Assembly: GCA_902581605.1 (NCBI GenBank)
Contig: CACHPE010000002.1
Coordinates: forward strand, 1-64,000
From: an uncultured Pelagibacteraceae bacterium
GTDB lineage: Bacteria > Pseudomonadota > Alphaproteobacteria > Pelagibacterales > Pelagibacteraceae
Length of the DNA stretch: 64,000 nt
Reading direction: 5' to 3'
The notes beneath the pieces were generated by a model. That model did not search any database, was not told where the DNA came from, and was given only the letters and a program-made list of their open reading frames with translations. The translations under genes were made by a program, and so were the position numbers. Positions within the stretch are counted from its first letter, which is position 1, and each line of letters begins with the position of its first letter. This document shows positions 46,542 through 54,607 of this stretch, one piece after another.

Positions 46542-48032
46542 ATGAAGTTATTTTTTATACTTGGTAATCAATTATTTCCAACAAAATACCTAGGCCGCTT
46601 CAAAAAAGACCACCTATTTTTTATGGCTGAAGATAAGGGATTATGCACTTATGAAAAGCATCATAAACAAAAAATTTTATTATTCTTATCTTCTATGCGT
46701 TCTTATGCAGACGGATTAAGAAAAAATAAATTTAAATTAGATTATTATAGAATCGAAGATAAAGAATTTAATGAAGATTATTTTAAAAAATTAAAAAAAA
46801 TAATTACACAAAAAAAAGTAAAAGAAATTTCAAGTTTTGAAGTAGAGGATAAATTTTTTGAAAAAAAAATTTCACAATTTTTAAAAAAAGAAAAAATACA
46901 CTGGAATGTTATTCAAACTCCCATGTTTTTAAATTCAAGAGCTGAATTTAAAAATTATTTATCAAAATCAAAAAAACCTTTTATGGCAACTTTCTACAAA
47001 GAGGTTAGAAAAAAATCTGGGATATTGATGGGGTCAGATGGTAATCCCATCGGAGGAAAATGGAGCTTTGACGAGGATAACAGAAACAAATTACCCAAAA
47101 ATATTTCAATCCCTAAATTTCCAAAAATCAATGAAACCACCCACACAAAAAAATTAAAGCCTATTATTGAAAAGGAATTTAAAAATCACCCAGGGAGTAC
47201 AAATAATTTTTGGTTTGCAACAGAATACGAGGATGTAGTTAAACTTTTAAGTTTTTTTATAAAAGAAAAATCAAACTTATTTGGTGATTATGAGGATGCA
47301 GTTGATCAAAAAGATAATATTCTATTTCATAGTGTATTAAGTCCTTATATAAATTTAGGTTTAATTACTCCTGAATTTGTTATCCAAAAAATTTTAGATT
47401 TTCATAAAAAAAATAAAATTAGAATGAATTCTTTAGAGGGCTACATTCGCCAGGTGATTGGTTGGCGAGAATTTATGCGTGGAATTTATCAGTCTTATTC
47501 TGAAGAAATGGAAACCAGAAATTTTTTTAAACAAAACAAAAAAATGAAAAGTTCTTGGTATGATGGGACCACTGGCCTTCCACCTTTGGATTACGCAATT
47601 AAAAATGCTGTTAATCATGGTTGGTCACATCACATTGAACGGTTAATGATCTTATCAAATATTATGAACCTTTGTGAAATTAAGCCAACAATTGTCTACA
47701 AATGGTTCATGGAAATGTTCGTAGACTCTTCAGATTGGGTAATGGTTCCTAATGTTTATGGAATGGGATTATTTAGTGATGGAGGAATTTTTGCGACCAA
47801 ACCCTATATTTGTGGATCGAGTTATTTTATGAAAATGATGGACTTTAAGAAAGGTGATTGGTGTAACACCATGGATGGTCTTTACTGGAGATTTATAGAT
47901 CGAAATAGAAAATTTTTTTTAAAAAATCCTCGTTTATCGATGATGGTAAGGATATTTGATAAAATGAAATCTCATAGAAAAAAATTAATTTTATCTGAAG
48001 CTGATAAATTTATTAAACTAAATACAATTTGA
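46542..48032 (+). CDS. Photolyase/cryptochrome of the PhrB (bacterial 6-4) type, Fe-S ligands mostly absent
   Basis: A 496-residue flavoprotein that reads like bacterial (6-4) photolyases and related cryptochromes (PhrB about 507). The N-terminal alpha/beta domain starts FFILGNQLFPTKY. The FAD domain shows YIRQVIGWREFMRGIY, HHIERLM at 364-370 (the His pair of (6-4) enzymes), VPNVYGMGLFSDGG and GLYWRFIDRNR. PhrB has four Cys for a [4Fe-4S] cluster; by eye only Cys441 lines up, with Pro347/348 and FKKG (435-438) where the others are expected. Other Cys are 35, 378 and 424. The role may be DNA repair or light signalling. A DUF2256 gene overlaps its stop. Confidence 0.87.
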   Translation: MKLFFILGNQLFPTKYLGRFKKDHLFFMAEDKGLCTYEKHHKQKILLFLSSMRSYADGLRKNKFKLDYYRIEDKEFNEDYFKKLKKIITQKKVKEISSFEVEDKFFEKKISQFLKKEKIHWNVIQTPMFLNSRAEFKNYLSKSKKPFMATFYKEVRKKSGILMGSDGNPIGGKWSFDEDNRNKLPKNISIPKFPKINETTHTKKLKPIIEKEFKNHPGSTNNFWFATEYEDVVKLLSFFIKEKSNLFGDYEDAVDQKDNILFHSVLSPYINLGLITPEFVIQKILDFHKKNKIRMNSLEGYIRQVIGWREFMRGIYQSYSEEMETRNFFKQNKKMKSSWYDGTTGLPPLDYAIKNAVNHGWSHHIERLMILSNIMNLCEIKPTIVYKWFMEMFVDSSDWVMVPNVYGMGLFSDGGIFATKPYICGSSYFMKMMDFKKGDWCNTMDGLYWRFIDRNRKFFLKNPRLSMMVRIFDKMKSHRKKLILSEADKFIKLNTI

Positions 48033-48160
48033 TGAAAAAAGAAAATTTACCAACAAAAATTTGTCCAGTTTGCAAAAGATCATTTACCTGGCGGAAAAAA
48101 TGGAAGTTGAATTGGGATAGAGTAAAATATTGTTCTAAGAAGTGTTCTAAGTTAAGTTAA
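48032..48160 (+). CDS. DUF2256 zinc-ribbon microprotein
   Basis: A 42-residue gene. The ATG overlaps the photolyase stop (TGATG). The protein has CPVCKRSFTWRKKW, then VKYCSKKCSK: two CxxC-type pairs that can bind one zinc, with the R-x-F-x-W-R-x-K-W core that defines DUF2256. Such genes are found next to photolyase/cryptochrome genes in other bacteria, which supports both its reality and a shared role. Function unknown. Confidence 0.88.
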   Translation: MKKENLPTKICPVCKRSFTWRKKWKLNWDRVKYCSKKCSKLS

Positions 48161-48165
48161 GCTTA

Positions 48166-48885
48166 GTGAACATAATAGTACTACAGCATATTAAAATAGA
48201 AGACCCAGGGTATATTAAAGGTTTAATGTTAGCTGATGGATTTAACTTAACCACCATTGAATTAGATGAAGGTGAAAAAATACCAGACAATTTAAGTAAA
48301 TTTGATGGAATGTTTTGCATGGGGGGTCCAATGGATACTTACATGGAACAAGATTATCCTTGGTTAATAGAGGAAAAAAAAGCAATTAAAGAATTTGTTG
48401 TTAATTTAAAAAAACCTTATTTAGGTTTTTGTTTAGGTTGTCAGCTTTTAGGAGAAGTAGTAGGCGGAAAAGTGGTTAAATCTAAACCAGCAGAAATAGG
48501 GATTATGGATATTAATTTCTCTAATGAAAAAGATGAAGATAAATTATTTTCAAAATTTCCCGATACAATTAAAAGTTTACAATGGCATTCTTATGAAGTT
48601 CAAGGAATTGAGAATAACAAAGATATAACTTTATTAGCTTCTTCCCCAATCACTAAGTATCAAATTTTTAAATATCAAAACCATGCTTATGGAATTCAAT
48701 TTCATATAGAAATAAAAGATACCACGGTGAATGAGTGGGGGTGTGTTCCAGAATATAAAAAAGCTTTAGAGGAGCAGCTTGGAAATGGAGCATTAGAAAA
48801 CTTTGATCAATCTGCAAAAGATAACATGAAAGATATGAATAACTATTCTACAATCCTTTATAATAATTTTAAAAAACTTTTATGA
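48166..48885 (+). CDS. Type 1 glutamine amidotransferase
   Basis: A 239-residue class-I glutamine amidotransferase-like protein of the GuaA-N / YfeJ kind. From a GTG start it reads IIVLQHIKIEDPGYIKGL, FDGMFCMGGPMDTYMEQDYPW, the nucleophile elbow YLGFCLGCQLLGEVVGG, and GIQFHIEIKD with the triad His and Glu. No synthase partner is nearby, so the ammonia acceptor is unknown; stand-alone members may hydrolyse gamma-glutamyl compounds. It lies in the photolyase cluster, 5 bases after the DUF2256 gene. Confidence 0.88.
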   Translation: MNIIVLQHIKIEDPGYIKGLMLADGFNLTTIELDEGEKIPDNLSKFDGMFCMGGPMDTYMEQDYPWLIEEKKAIKEFVVNLKKPYLGFCLGCQLLGEVVGGKVVKSKPAEIGIMDINFSNEKDEDKLFSKFPDTIKSLQWHSYEVQGIENNKDITLLASSPITKYQIFKYQNHAYGIQFHIEIKDTTVNEWGCVPEYKKALEEQLGNGALENFDQSAKDNMKDMNNYSTILYNNFKKLL

Positions 48886-49103
48886 ATAATAAAATCTATG
48901 AGTGGGCAGGAGTTATAACTGCAATATTGTATTCTTTGTTTGTCGCTTTAAATATAGGGATAGAATTTTTTGGTTTTTGTCTACTATTATTGTCAGCCAT
49001 TTTAATTGGAATTTGGGCCTATAGAGGTGGTCATAAAGGAATTTTATTTTTGCAATTTTTTTATGCAACCGCTGGAATTATTGGGATGGTTCGTTGGTTT
49101 TAA
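48882..49103 (+). CDS. Small membrane protein, unknown
   Basis: A 73-residue protein with about three hydrophobic segments (8-24, 27-46, 53-71) and almost no soluble part. I recognise no family. It overlaps the amidotransferase stop by 4 bases and shares a TTAA stop palindrome with the convergent photolyase-like gene. Position in the cluster suggests co-expression with the photolyase and amidotransferase genes. Confidence 0.65.
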   Translation: MNNKIYEWAGVITAILYSLFVALNIGIEFFGFCLLLLSAILIGIWAYRGGHKGILFLQFFYATAGIIGMVRWF

Positions 49104-50239
49104 TTAAAGCTTGAAATTATTTTGGGAATATAATTTTTAAAATTAAAAAAACCTTTATTACAGTATTGCCAAGCCAATTGATCAAGATTTCTATATAAAA
49201 AATCTATCTTTAAATTTCTAGAATTTAAAAAATCTAAATTTTCACCTACAGTTGGATACAAACCATAATAATTTTCAATATTTGTTAATTCACTTATATC
49301 AATAATTTGACAATCAATAGATTTATTTTTTAATCTTTTTTCTTGGTCTTCTATTAAATGAGATTTAAATTTCACTAATTTATTACTGAGTTTTATTGCT
49401 CTATTTTCATTTTTATTAGAAACTAAGTAAATTTTTTTAAAGTCGTTTTCTTTAAAGTCAGTGATTTCAAACGAGAGATTATTTTCAAAAATTAAAAGAT
49501 TCTTATTCTCAATATTTTGTGGGTTATTGAAATCCTGTTTAATTATTTGGTAAGATTTTTCAGATACTTTTGGAGGAGCATTTTCATTTAATTTTAAATT
49601 TTGAAATCTATTGTTAGTAAATTTTTTGATATTCCATTCAGTTGCAAGGTAGTGTTTTCCTTGAGTTTGAACACCCGCAACCCATCTCCAGCCAAGAGTA
49701 TTTGATGCAGCATCTCCATCATAAAGATTTTGCATGAAAAATTCTGCTCCTAATTGCCAAGGTAATTCTAGTGTAAAAATCCAAATACTAGCAAACCACA
49801 TTCTTGTGTGATTATGCAAATAATTGTTTTCTTTAAGCTCTTTCACCCACTCATTAAAGCAATCTATGTTTGTTTTTCCCTCAATTGCATTAAGATAATT
49901 TTGATTATTTTGAAATTCATTTCTAATTTGATTTAATTCAACAAGGTAATCTGCCCAAACATTCGGTCTAAGTTCTAACCATCCTTTCCAATAAGTTCGC
50001 CACAGAACTTCTTGAATAAATTTTTCATTTTTTGAAAAAGAAAATTTACTTAGAGCTTTCTGAATGACTTCTTGTTCATTAATTATTCCATGAGTTATGT
50101 ATGGTGATAAGCAAGATATATTGGATCTTTTTTCAGGTCCAAAATCAAAATTTCTTAATCTTGAATACTCTCCAAGATTATTCTCAACAAAATTATTTAA
50201 TTGATTTAAGGCCTTAGCCCTTGAAGCTTCAAATATCAT
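49100..50239 (-). CDS. Photolyase-like flavoprotein with domain order reversed (FAD domain first)
   Basis: A 379-residue protein that begins directly with the photolyase FAD-binding helical domain: AKALNQLNNFVENNLGEYSR, CLSPYITHGIINEQEV, EVLWRTYWKGWLE, LHNHTRMWFASIWIF and the flavin signature DGDAASNTLGWRWVAGVQTQ (174-193) with NIKKFTNNRF. The antenna-type alpha/beta domain that normally comes first is missing. Instead residues about 246-375 after the FAD domain look alpha/beta: NLLIFENNLSFEI, KKIYLVSNKNENRAIKLSN and DCQIIDISELTN. That is what a circular permutation would give. DNA repair, light sensing or another redox role are all possible. Confidence 0.8.
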   Translation of the reverse strand: MIFEASRAKALNQLNNFVENNLGEYSRLRNFDFGPEKRSNISCLSPYITHGIINEQEVIQKALSKFSFSKNEKFIQEVLWRTYWKGWLELRPNVWADYLVELNQIRNEFQNNQNYLNAIEGKTNIDCFNEWVKELKENNYLHNHTRMWFASIWIFTLELPWQLGAEFFMQNLYDGDAASNTLGWRWVAGVQTQGKHYLATEWNIKKFTNNRFQNLKLNENAPPKVSEKSYQIIKQDFNNPQNIENKNLLIFENNLSFEITDFKENDFKKIYLVSNKNENRAIKLSNKLVKFKSHLIEDQEKRLKNKSIDCQIIDISELTNIENYYGLYPTVGENLDFLNSRNLKIDFLYRNLDQLAWQYCNKGFFNFKNYIPKIISSFN

Positions 50240-50245
50240 TTAAAA

Positions 50246-50626
50246 TTATTTTGATTTTTTTTTCTTAAGACCTAATTTGTCACTATGCCTTAATCTTAAA
50301 ACAACAATCGCTCCAGCTATTAACAAAATAGCTACTGCTTCATAAACAAGTGCAGTAGGATCCATTTCTTTACCTTGTAGAATAATAAATCGTGCAAGGG
50401 CTGTAATTGCAATAAGAAGTGGTAGGGTAATACTAATAGATTGTTGATTCCAAAAAACCCTAACCATTGCTAGTACCTCCAAATAAAGAAACATTAAAAG
50501 CAAATCTGCTAATGTAACAGATTGATTTAAGAACATGTTTTTCATTTCAATCCCAACAGCAATAACAGTGCTGATTAAAATAATAACCATTAATGCTAAC
50601 TGTAAGTTCTTTGCTATCTTATCCAT
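50246..50626 (-). CDS. PsiE-family membrane protein
   Basis: A 126-residue protein with four membrane segments, matching the phosphate-starvation-inducible PsiE family: LLLMFLYLEVLAMVRVFW, LPLLIAITALARFIILQG and DPTALVYEAVAILLIAGAIVVLRLR. The role of PsiE is unknown beyond induction by phosphate or carbon stress in E. coli. Its start codon overlaps the stop of the next upstream membrane gene by one base, so the two are coupled. Confidence 0.85.
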   Translation of the reverse strand: MDKIAKNLQLALMVIILISTVIAVGIEMKNMFLNQSVTLADLLLMFLYLEVLAMVRVFWNQQSISITLPLLIAITALARFIILQGKEMDPTALVYEAVAILLIAGAIVVLRLRHSDKLGLKKKKSK

Positions 50627-51090
50627 TATTTATCTTTACTAAAAGGTAACCATTTTTCAATTGCAGATTTTAAGGGACCATCATAAGGAATTGAATAAGA
50701 GTTTGGGTTTGGACTTGTCAAAACCTCAATTCCTTTTGAAAATACGAAAATAAATACTATTACAAAAACTATGACCATGATTTTAAAAGGATCAAAATTT
50801 TTTGTTTTAAAAACACTTGCAGACTTCTCTTCTGCCCTATGGAATTGTTTAAAAGTCATATAGACAGCAAATATTAAACCTATGTGAGCTAAAAAAAGTC
50901 CAGCCCAACCAAATGCAAAGGTTGTGTAAGAAAAAACATACAAACTAAAAACAGTAGTCCAAATAAAACTTAAAACTAAAAGAATTTGTAATCTAACTGT
51001 CTTAGGAAGTGCGCGAAGATCATTCTTACTATCATCAAATAAAATATTTGCAGCATCCCTCATCCAATTCTTTATTGATTCCATTGTCAA
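50626..51090 (-). CDS. Three-helix membrane protein, unknown
   Basis: A 154-residue protein with a soluble N-terminal 30 residues, hydrophobic segments near 33-52, 58-78 and 104-120, and a C-terminal extracytoplasmic part with NPNSYSIPYDGPLKSAIEKW. I recognise no family. A second in-frame Met at residue 3 could also be the start. It is encoded just upstream of, and overlaps, the PsiE-like gene, so they may form a complex or respond to the same stress. Confidence 0.65.
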   Translation of the reverse strand: MTMESIKNWMRDAANILFDDSKNDLRALPKTVRLQILLVLSFIWTTVFSLYVFSYTTFAFGWAGLFLAHIGLIFAVYMTFKQFHRAEEKSASVFKTKNFDPFKIMVIVFVIVFIFVFSKGIEVLTSPNPNSYSIPYDGPLKSAIEKWLPFSKDK

Positions 51091-51141
51091 AGGATATAAT
51101 TTTTAGTGATTTAAACAATTGTTAATTTGTCCTAAAGCAAT

Positions 51142-52323
51142 CTAAGTACGAAGCTTTTTCTTATGAAAATTGATAAATTTCTCAACGTTAGATTTATTAA
51201 ATGATTTATTTTCTTCAAAAGAAACCTTCTTCATTGAATATGCGCTACTATTAGTAACTCTTGATTGAATTGTAATATTCCCTTTATACAATTTAAGTTT
51301 TACTGAGCCATTAACTTTACTTCTTTTTAAATCTACAATTTTTTGAAGTTTAAATCTTTCTTTTGAATACCAATAACCATTATAAATTAACTCAGCATAT
51401 CTAGACATTACCTGATCTTTTTTATGCATTGTTTCTTTGTCTAAAGTAACAGACTCAATTGCTCGATGAGCATTGATTAAAAGAGTTCCACCGGGTGTTT
51501 CATATACACCTCTAGATTTGATACCTAAAAATCTATTCTCCACTAAGTCAACTCTTCCAATTCCATTTTTACCTGCGATGTCATTGAGCTTTGTTAATAA
51601 TTTAGCCGGAGACATTTTTTTTCCATTTATTCCAAAAGGATCACCGTTTTTAAAATTGATAGTAATAAATGATGATTTGTTTGGTGCCTTTTCTGGAGAA
51701 ATTGTCCGCTGGAAAATAAATTCTGGTGCTGAATTTTTTGGATTTTCTAAAACCTTACCTTCAGTTGATGTATGAAATAAATTATCATCTACTGAAAAAG
51801 GAGGTGCACCTTTTTTATCTTTAGGAATAGCTATGTCATGTTTTTTTGCATAATTAATTAAATCTGTTCTTGATTTTAATTTCCAAATTCTCCACGGGGC
51901 TATGATTTTAATTTTGGGACCAAAATAATGATATCCTAATTCAAATCTAACTTGGTCATTGCCTTTACCAGTTGCTCCATGCGAAACTGCATAGGCTTTA
52001 AATTTTTTAGCTACTCTTATTTGATCTTTTGCAATAAGAGGTCTTGCTATTGATGTCCCTAATAAATAAACACCCTCATAGATCGCGTGTCCTCTGATCA
52101 TGGGATAAATATAATCTTTAACAAAAATATCTTTTAAATCTTTAATAATGACATTTTTAACACCAAATTTTTTTGCATTACTTATAATTTTTTTTCTATC
52201 AATTTCTTGTCCAACATCTGCTGTATAGCAAATTACATCTGCATCATAATTTTCTTGAAGCCATTTTAAAATTATAGAAGTATCGAGCCCTCCAGAATAA
52301 GCTAGAACAATTTTTTTTTTCAT
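51142..52323 (-). CDS. argG: Argininosuccinate synthase
   Basis: Joins citrulline and aspartate with ATP in arginine synthesis. It has 393 residues; the family has about 400. Marks: VLAYSGGLDTSIILKWL (PP-loop), CYTADVGQEID, AYAVSHGATGKGNDQVRFE and GVYETPGGTLL. The C-terminal tail is slightly short. It is followed downstream by the unknown/PsiE pair on the same strand and lies 4 bases after a 2OG-oxygenase gene. Confidence 0.97.
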   Translation of the reverse strand: MKKKIVLAYSGGLDTSIILKWLQENYDADVICYTADVGQEIDRKKIISNAKKFGVKNVIIKDLKDIFVKDYIYPMIRGHAIYEGVYLLGTSIARPLIAKDQIRVAKKFKAYAVSHGATGKGNDQVRFELGYHYFGPKIKIIAPWRIWKLKSRTDLINYAKKHDIAIPKDKKGAPPFSVDDNLFHTSTEGKVLENPKNSAPEFIFQRTISPEKAPNKSSFITINFKNGDPFGINGKKMSPAKLLTKLNDIAGKNGIGRVDLVENRFLGIKSRGVYETPGGTLLINAHRAIESVTLDKETMHKKDQVMSRYAELIYNGYWYSKERFKLQKIVDLKRSKVNGSVKLKLYKGNITIQSRVTNSSAYSMKKVSFEENKSFNKSNVEKFINFHKKKLRT

Positions 52324-52327
52324 TGAT

Positions 52328-52987
52328 TTAATTTTTTTTTAACTCTGTATATGAATTAGCTGATATAATTATTCTATCATCTTCACCATAAAAAGGATGC
52401 GATCCATGAAATAAATGGCCAGGAAATACTAACAACTTTCCTTCCTCTGCTTCCATTGTAACTTGTCCTTTTTGCATATAATTACTTCCAAAATCAAATG
52501 GATGTTGTGGATGATATGGCTTAAGAAAATAAGTTGATCCATTCATTTTTTTTGCTTCTTTGCCTGTCTGAACATAATAAACACAGGACCAACTAAAATT
52601 TCCATGATTATGGGGATACACCATTCCACCTTGATTATATCTTATGAACCAAGACTCAACTAATTTAACATTTAATTCCTTTTTATTTCCCTCTAGCCAA
52701 GGTTTATTTACTGCTTTAGCTGTTTCCAAAATTGACATAGCAATAAATTTTAATACTTTATGTAAAGCACTATTTTCTTCAGTATGTAAATTATATTCAC
52801 TTTGATAAAGGTTATGATTTCCAGTATAGTTTTTATCATGTAATTGTTTATTTCCTTTTGAATTATTTTTTTCATAATTTTTAAAAAAATCTATTAATTC
52901 TTTTTTTATAAAATCATGTTCTTTGTTATAAAACTTACCAATTACAATTGGCCAAAATTGATAAAGATGATTTTTTCCATTTATCAT
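52328..52987 (-). CDS. Putative 2OG-Fe(II) oxygenase (TIGR02466-like)
   Basis: A 219-residue protein that fits the marine 2OG-FeII oxygenase group: ESWFIRYNQGGMVYPHNHGNF with His126 and His128, a CVYYVQTG strand, GKLLVFPGHLFHGSHPF with His194, and DDRIIISANSY with Arg205. An H-x-H pair in place of H-x-D is normal for this subgroup. The same fold is used by phage and marine bacterial enzymes of unknown substrate. It lies between ialB-like and argG genes, with 4 bases to argG. Confidence 0.83.
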   Translation of the reverse strand: MINGKNHLYQFWPIVIGKFYNKEHDFIKKELIDFFKNYEKNNSKGNKQLHDKNYTGNHNLYQSEYNLHTEENSALHKVLKFIAMSILETAKAVNKPWLEGNKKELNVKLVESWFIRYNQGGMVYPHNHGNFSWSCVYYVQTGKEAKKMNGSTYFLKPYHPQHPFDFGSNYMQKGQVTMEAEEGKLLVFPGHLFHGSHPFYGEDDRIIISANSYTELKKN

Positions 52988-53503
52988 TTAACTGTTACAG
53001 GCTTTTTTAGATGCATTATAAGCCTTAGTAAATCCTAATAATGAATAATGATCAATTGTTTGAGAACCTTGTTGATTATATCCGGTAATCATAATTCTAG
53101 ATCCTTTTCTCATTTGTTTGATCATTTTTAATTCAATTTTATTGTCTGCAATCCACGCAAAACCTTGTTCTTTAATATCAAATTTAAATTTATTCTTCCC
53201 TGAAGCAGCTGTTACAGAATTATTTTTGTTGAATTCATAACCTGGGGTAACACTTACTTCATTTTTTATATTGTCGTTTGGTCTAAATGCTACAAATAAT
53301 TTTGCATCTCTTTTATTTGTTTTTGGAGCTTGCAAAATAGGTAAAGATTGTGCAAAGCATACTTTACCGTCAGCATCCATAACGACCATTGCCTCCCAAT
53401 CTTTATATTTACCAATTTTTTTAATTTCTTGAGCTGTAACTTGAGTAACACCACTTATAAAAAATATTCCTAACAATATTGTAATTTTTTTAATTATGGA
53501 CAT
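52988..53503 (-). CDS. IalB-family periplasmic protein
   Basis: A 171-residue protein with a signal peptide (KITILLGIFFISGVTQVTAQ) followed by the invasion-associated locus B fold: KIGKYKDWEAMVVMDADGKVCFAQS, LFVAFRPNDNIKNEVSVTPG, a central KFKFDIKEQGFAWIADN and LLGFTKAYNASKKAC. Two Cys (residues about 50 and 169) could form a disulfide. The family is widespread in alphaproteobacteria, including free-living ones, so the name does not imply pathogenesis. It overlaps the aldo/keto reductase stop by 10 bases. Confidence 0.86.
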   Translation of the reverse strand: MSIIKKITILLGIFFISGVTQVTAQEIKKIGKYKDWEAMVVMDADGKVCFAQSLPILQAPKTNKRDAKLFVAFRPNDNIKNEVSVTPGYEFNKNNSVTAASGKNKFKFDIKEQGFAWIADNKIELKMIKQMRKGSRIMITGYNQQGSQTIDHYSLLGFTKAYNASKKACNS

Positions 53504-54528
53504 GGATTTGGATAAATTGTTTGTACGTGGTTAATTTCTTTAATGACATCATCAGATAAGTTTACATTTACACTTTCTATATTTGTTTTCAACTGCTCCA
53601 TTGTAGTTGCTCCAATTATTACACTAGTCATAAAGTCTTGGATTTCACAAAATTTTATCGCCATCTGACTCATATCTAGATCAAATTTTTCACTAATTTT
53701 ATAATAATGTTCAACGGCATTCTCAGTATTTGGCTTTCTATATCTTGTCCAGAAATCGAAATCTCTCTCCATTCTTGATCCTTTAGGAAAACTTTTGTTT
53801 CTATACTTTCCACTTAAATATCCACTTGCAAGTGGAGAGTAAGCTAGGCAGCCAATGTTTTCTCTTATAGAAACTTCAGCTAGTCCAACTTCGTAAGATC
53901 TATTTAATAAACTATAAGGATTTTGGATTGACATCATTCTGGGCAACTTTTTATCTTTGTATAACTGAAGATAATTTAAAACTCCCCAAGGAGTCTCATT
54001 TGATAAACCAACGTATCTTATTTTTCCTTGATCTATATATTTATTTAATTCTGCAAGAACATCTTCAAATTTATTCCATTCATTTTCTTTATGAACATAA
54101 CCAAGTCTTCCAAAATTATTTACATTTCTTTCTGGCCAATGAAGTTGATATAAATCTATATAATCAGTTTTAAGTCTTTGAAGACTGTCATTTAAAGCAG
54201 CTTCTAAGTTTGGACCCGTAAAACTATTTTCTCCACTTCTTAAATAATCTCTTGCTGGACCAGCAACCTTTGTAGCAAGAACGACTTTGTCTCTTTTTTT
54301 AGTTTTTTCAAACCAGTTTCCAATAATTTCTTCTGTATCACCATAAGTTTCCTTTTTTGGTGGTACTGCATATAATTCAGCAGTGTCCCAAAAGTTTACT
54401 CCTTGATCTAAAGCAAAATTCATTTGTTCAAATGCTTCAAGCTCGGTATTTTGTTCTCCCCACGTCATAGAACCGAGACAAATTGTACTCACTTTAATAT
54501 CGGTATTACCTAAATTTTTGTAATTCAT
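53494..54528 (-). CDS. Aldo/keto reductase (Tas-like)
   Basis: NADP(H)-dependent oxidoreductase of 344 residues. Marks: KNLGNTDIKVSTICLGSMTWG, the catalytic Asp/Tyr in FWDTAELYAVPP, the Lys in VVLATKVAGPARDY, DLYQLHWPER with the His, YVGLSNETPWGVL, GCLAYSPLASGYLSGKY and IIGATTMEQLKTNI. It most resembles E. coli Tas. Physiological substrate unknown. It is divergent from the Bax-inhibitor-1 gene across a 79-base gap. Confidence 0.93.
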   Translation of the reverse strand: MNYKNLGNTDIKVSTICLGSMTWGEQNTELEAFEQMNFALDQGVNFWDTAELYAVPPKKETYGDTEEIIGNWFEKTKKRDKVVLATKVAGPARDYLRSGENSFTGPNLEAALNDSLQRLKTDYIDLYQLHWPERNVNNFGRLGYVHKENEWNKFEDVLAELNKYIDQGKIRYVGLSNETPWGVLNYLQLYKDKKLPRMMSIQNPYSLLNRSYEVGLAEVSIRENIGCLAYSPLASGYLSGKYRNKSFPKGSRMERDFDFWTRYRKPNTENAVEHYYKISEKFDLDMSQMAIKFCEIQDFMTSVIIGATTMEQLKTNIESVNVNLSDDVIKEINHVQTIYPNPCP

Positions 54529-54607
54529 TAGAAATATTATGTTAAAATTTTGTTAATCTTTTAAGGTATCTTGAATAATTAGTAAAAGAATATATATATT
54601 ACTTATT

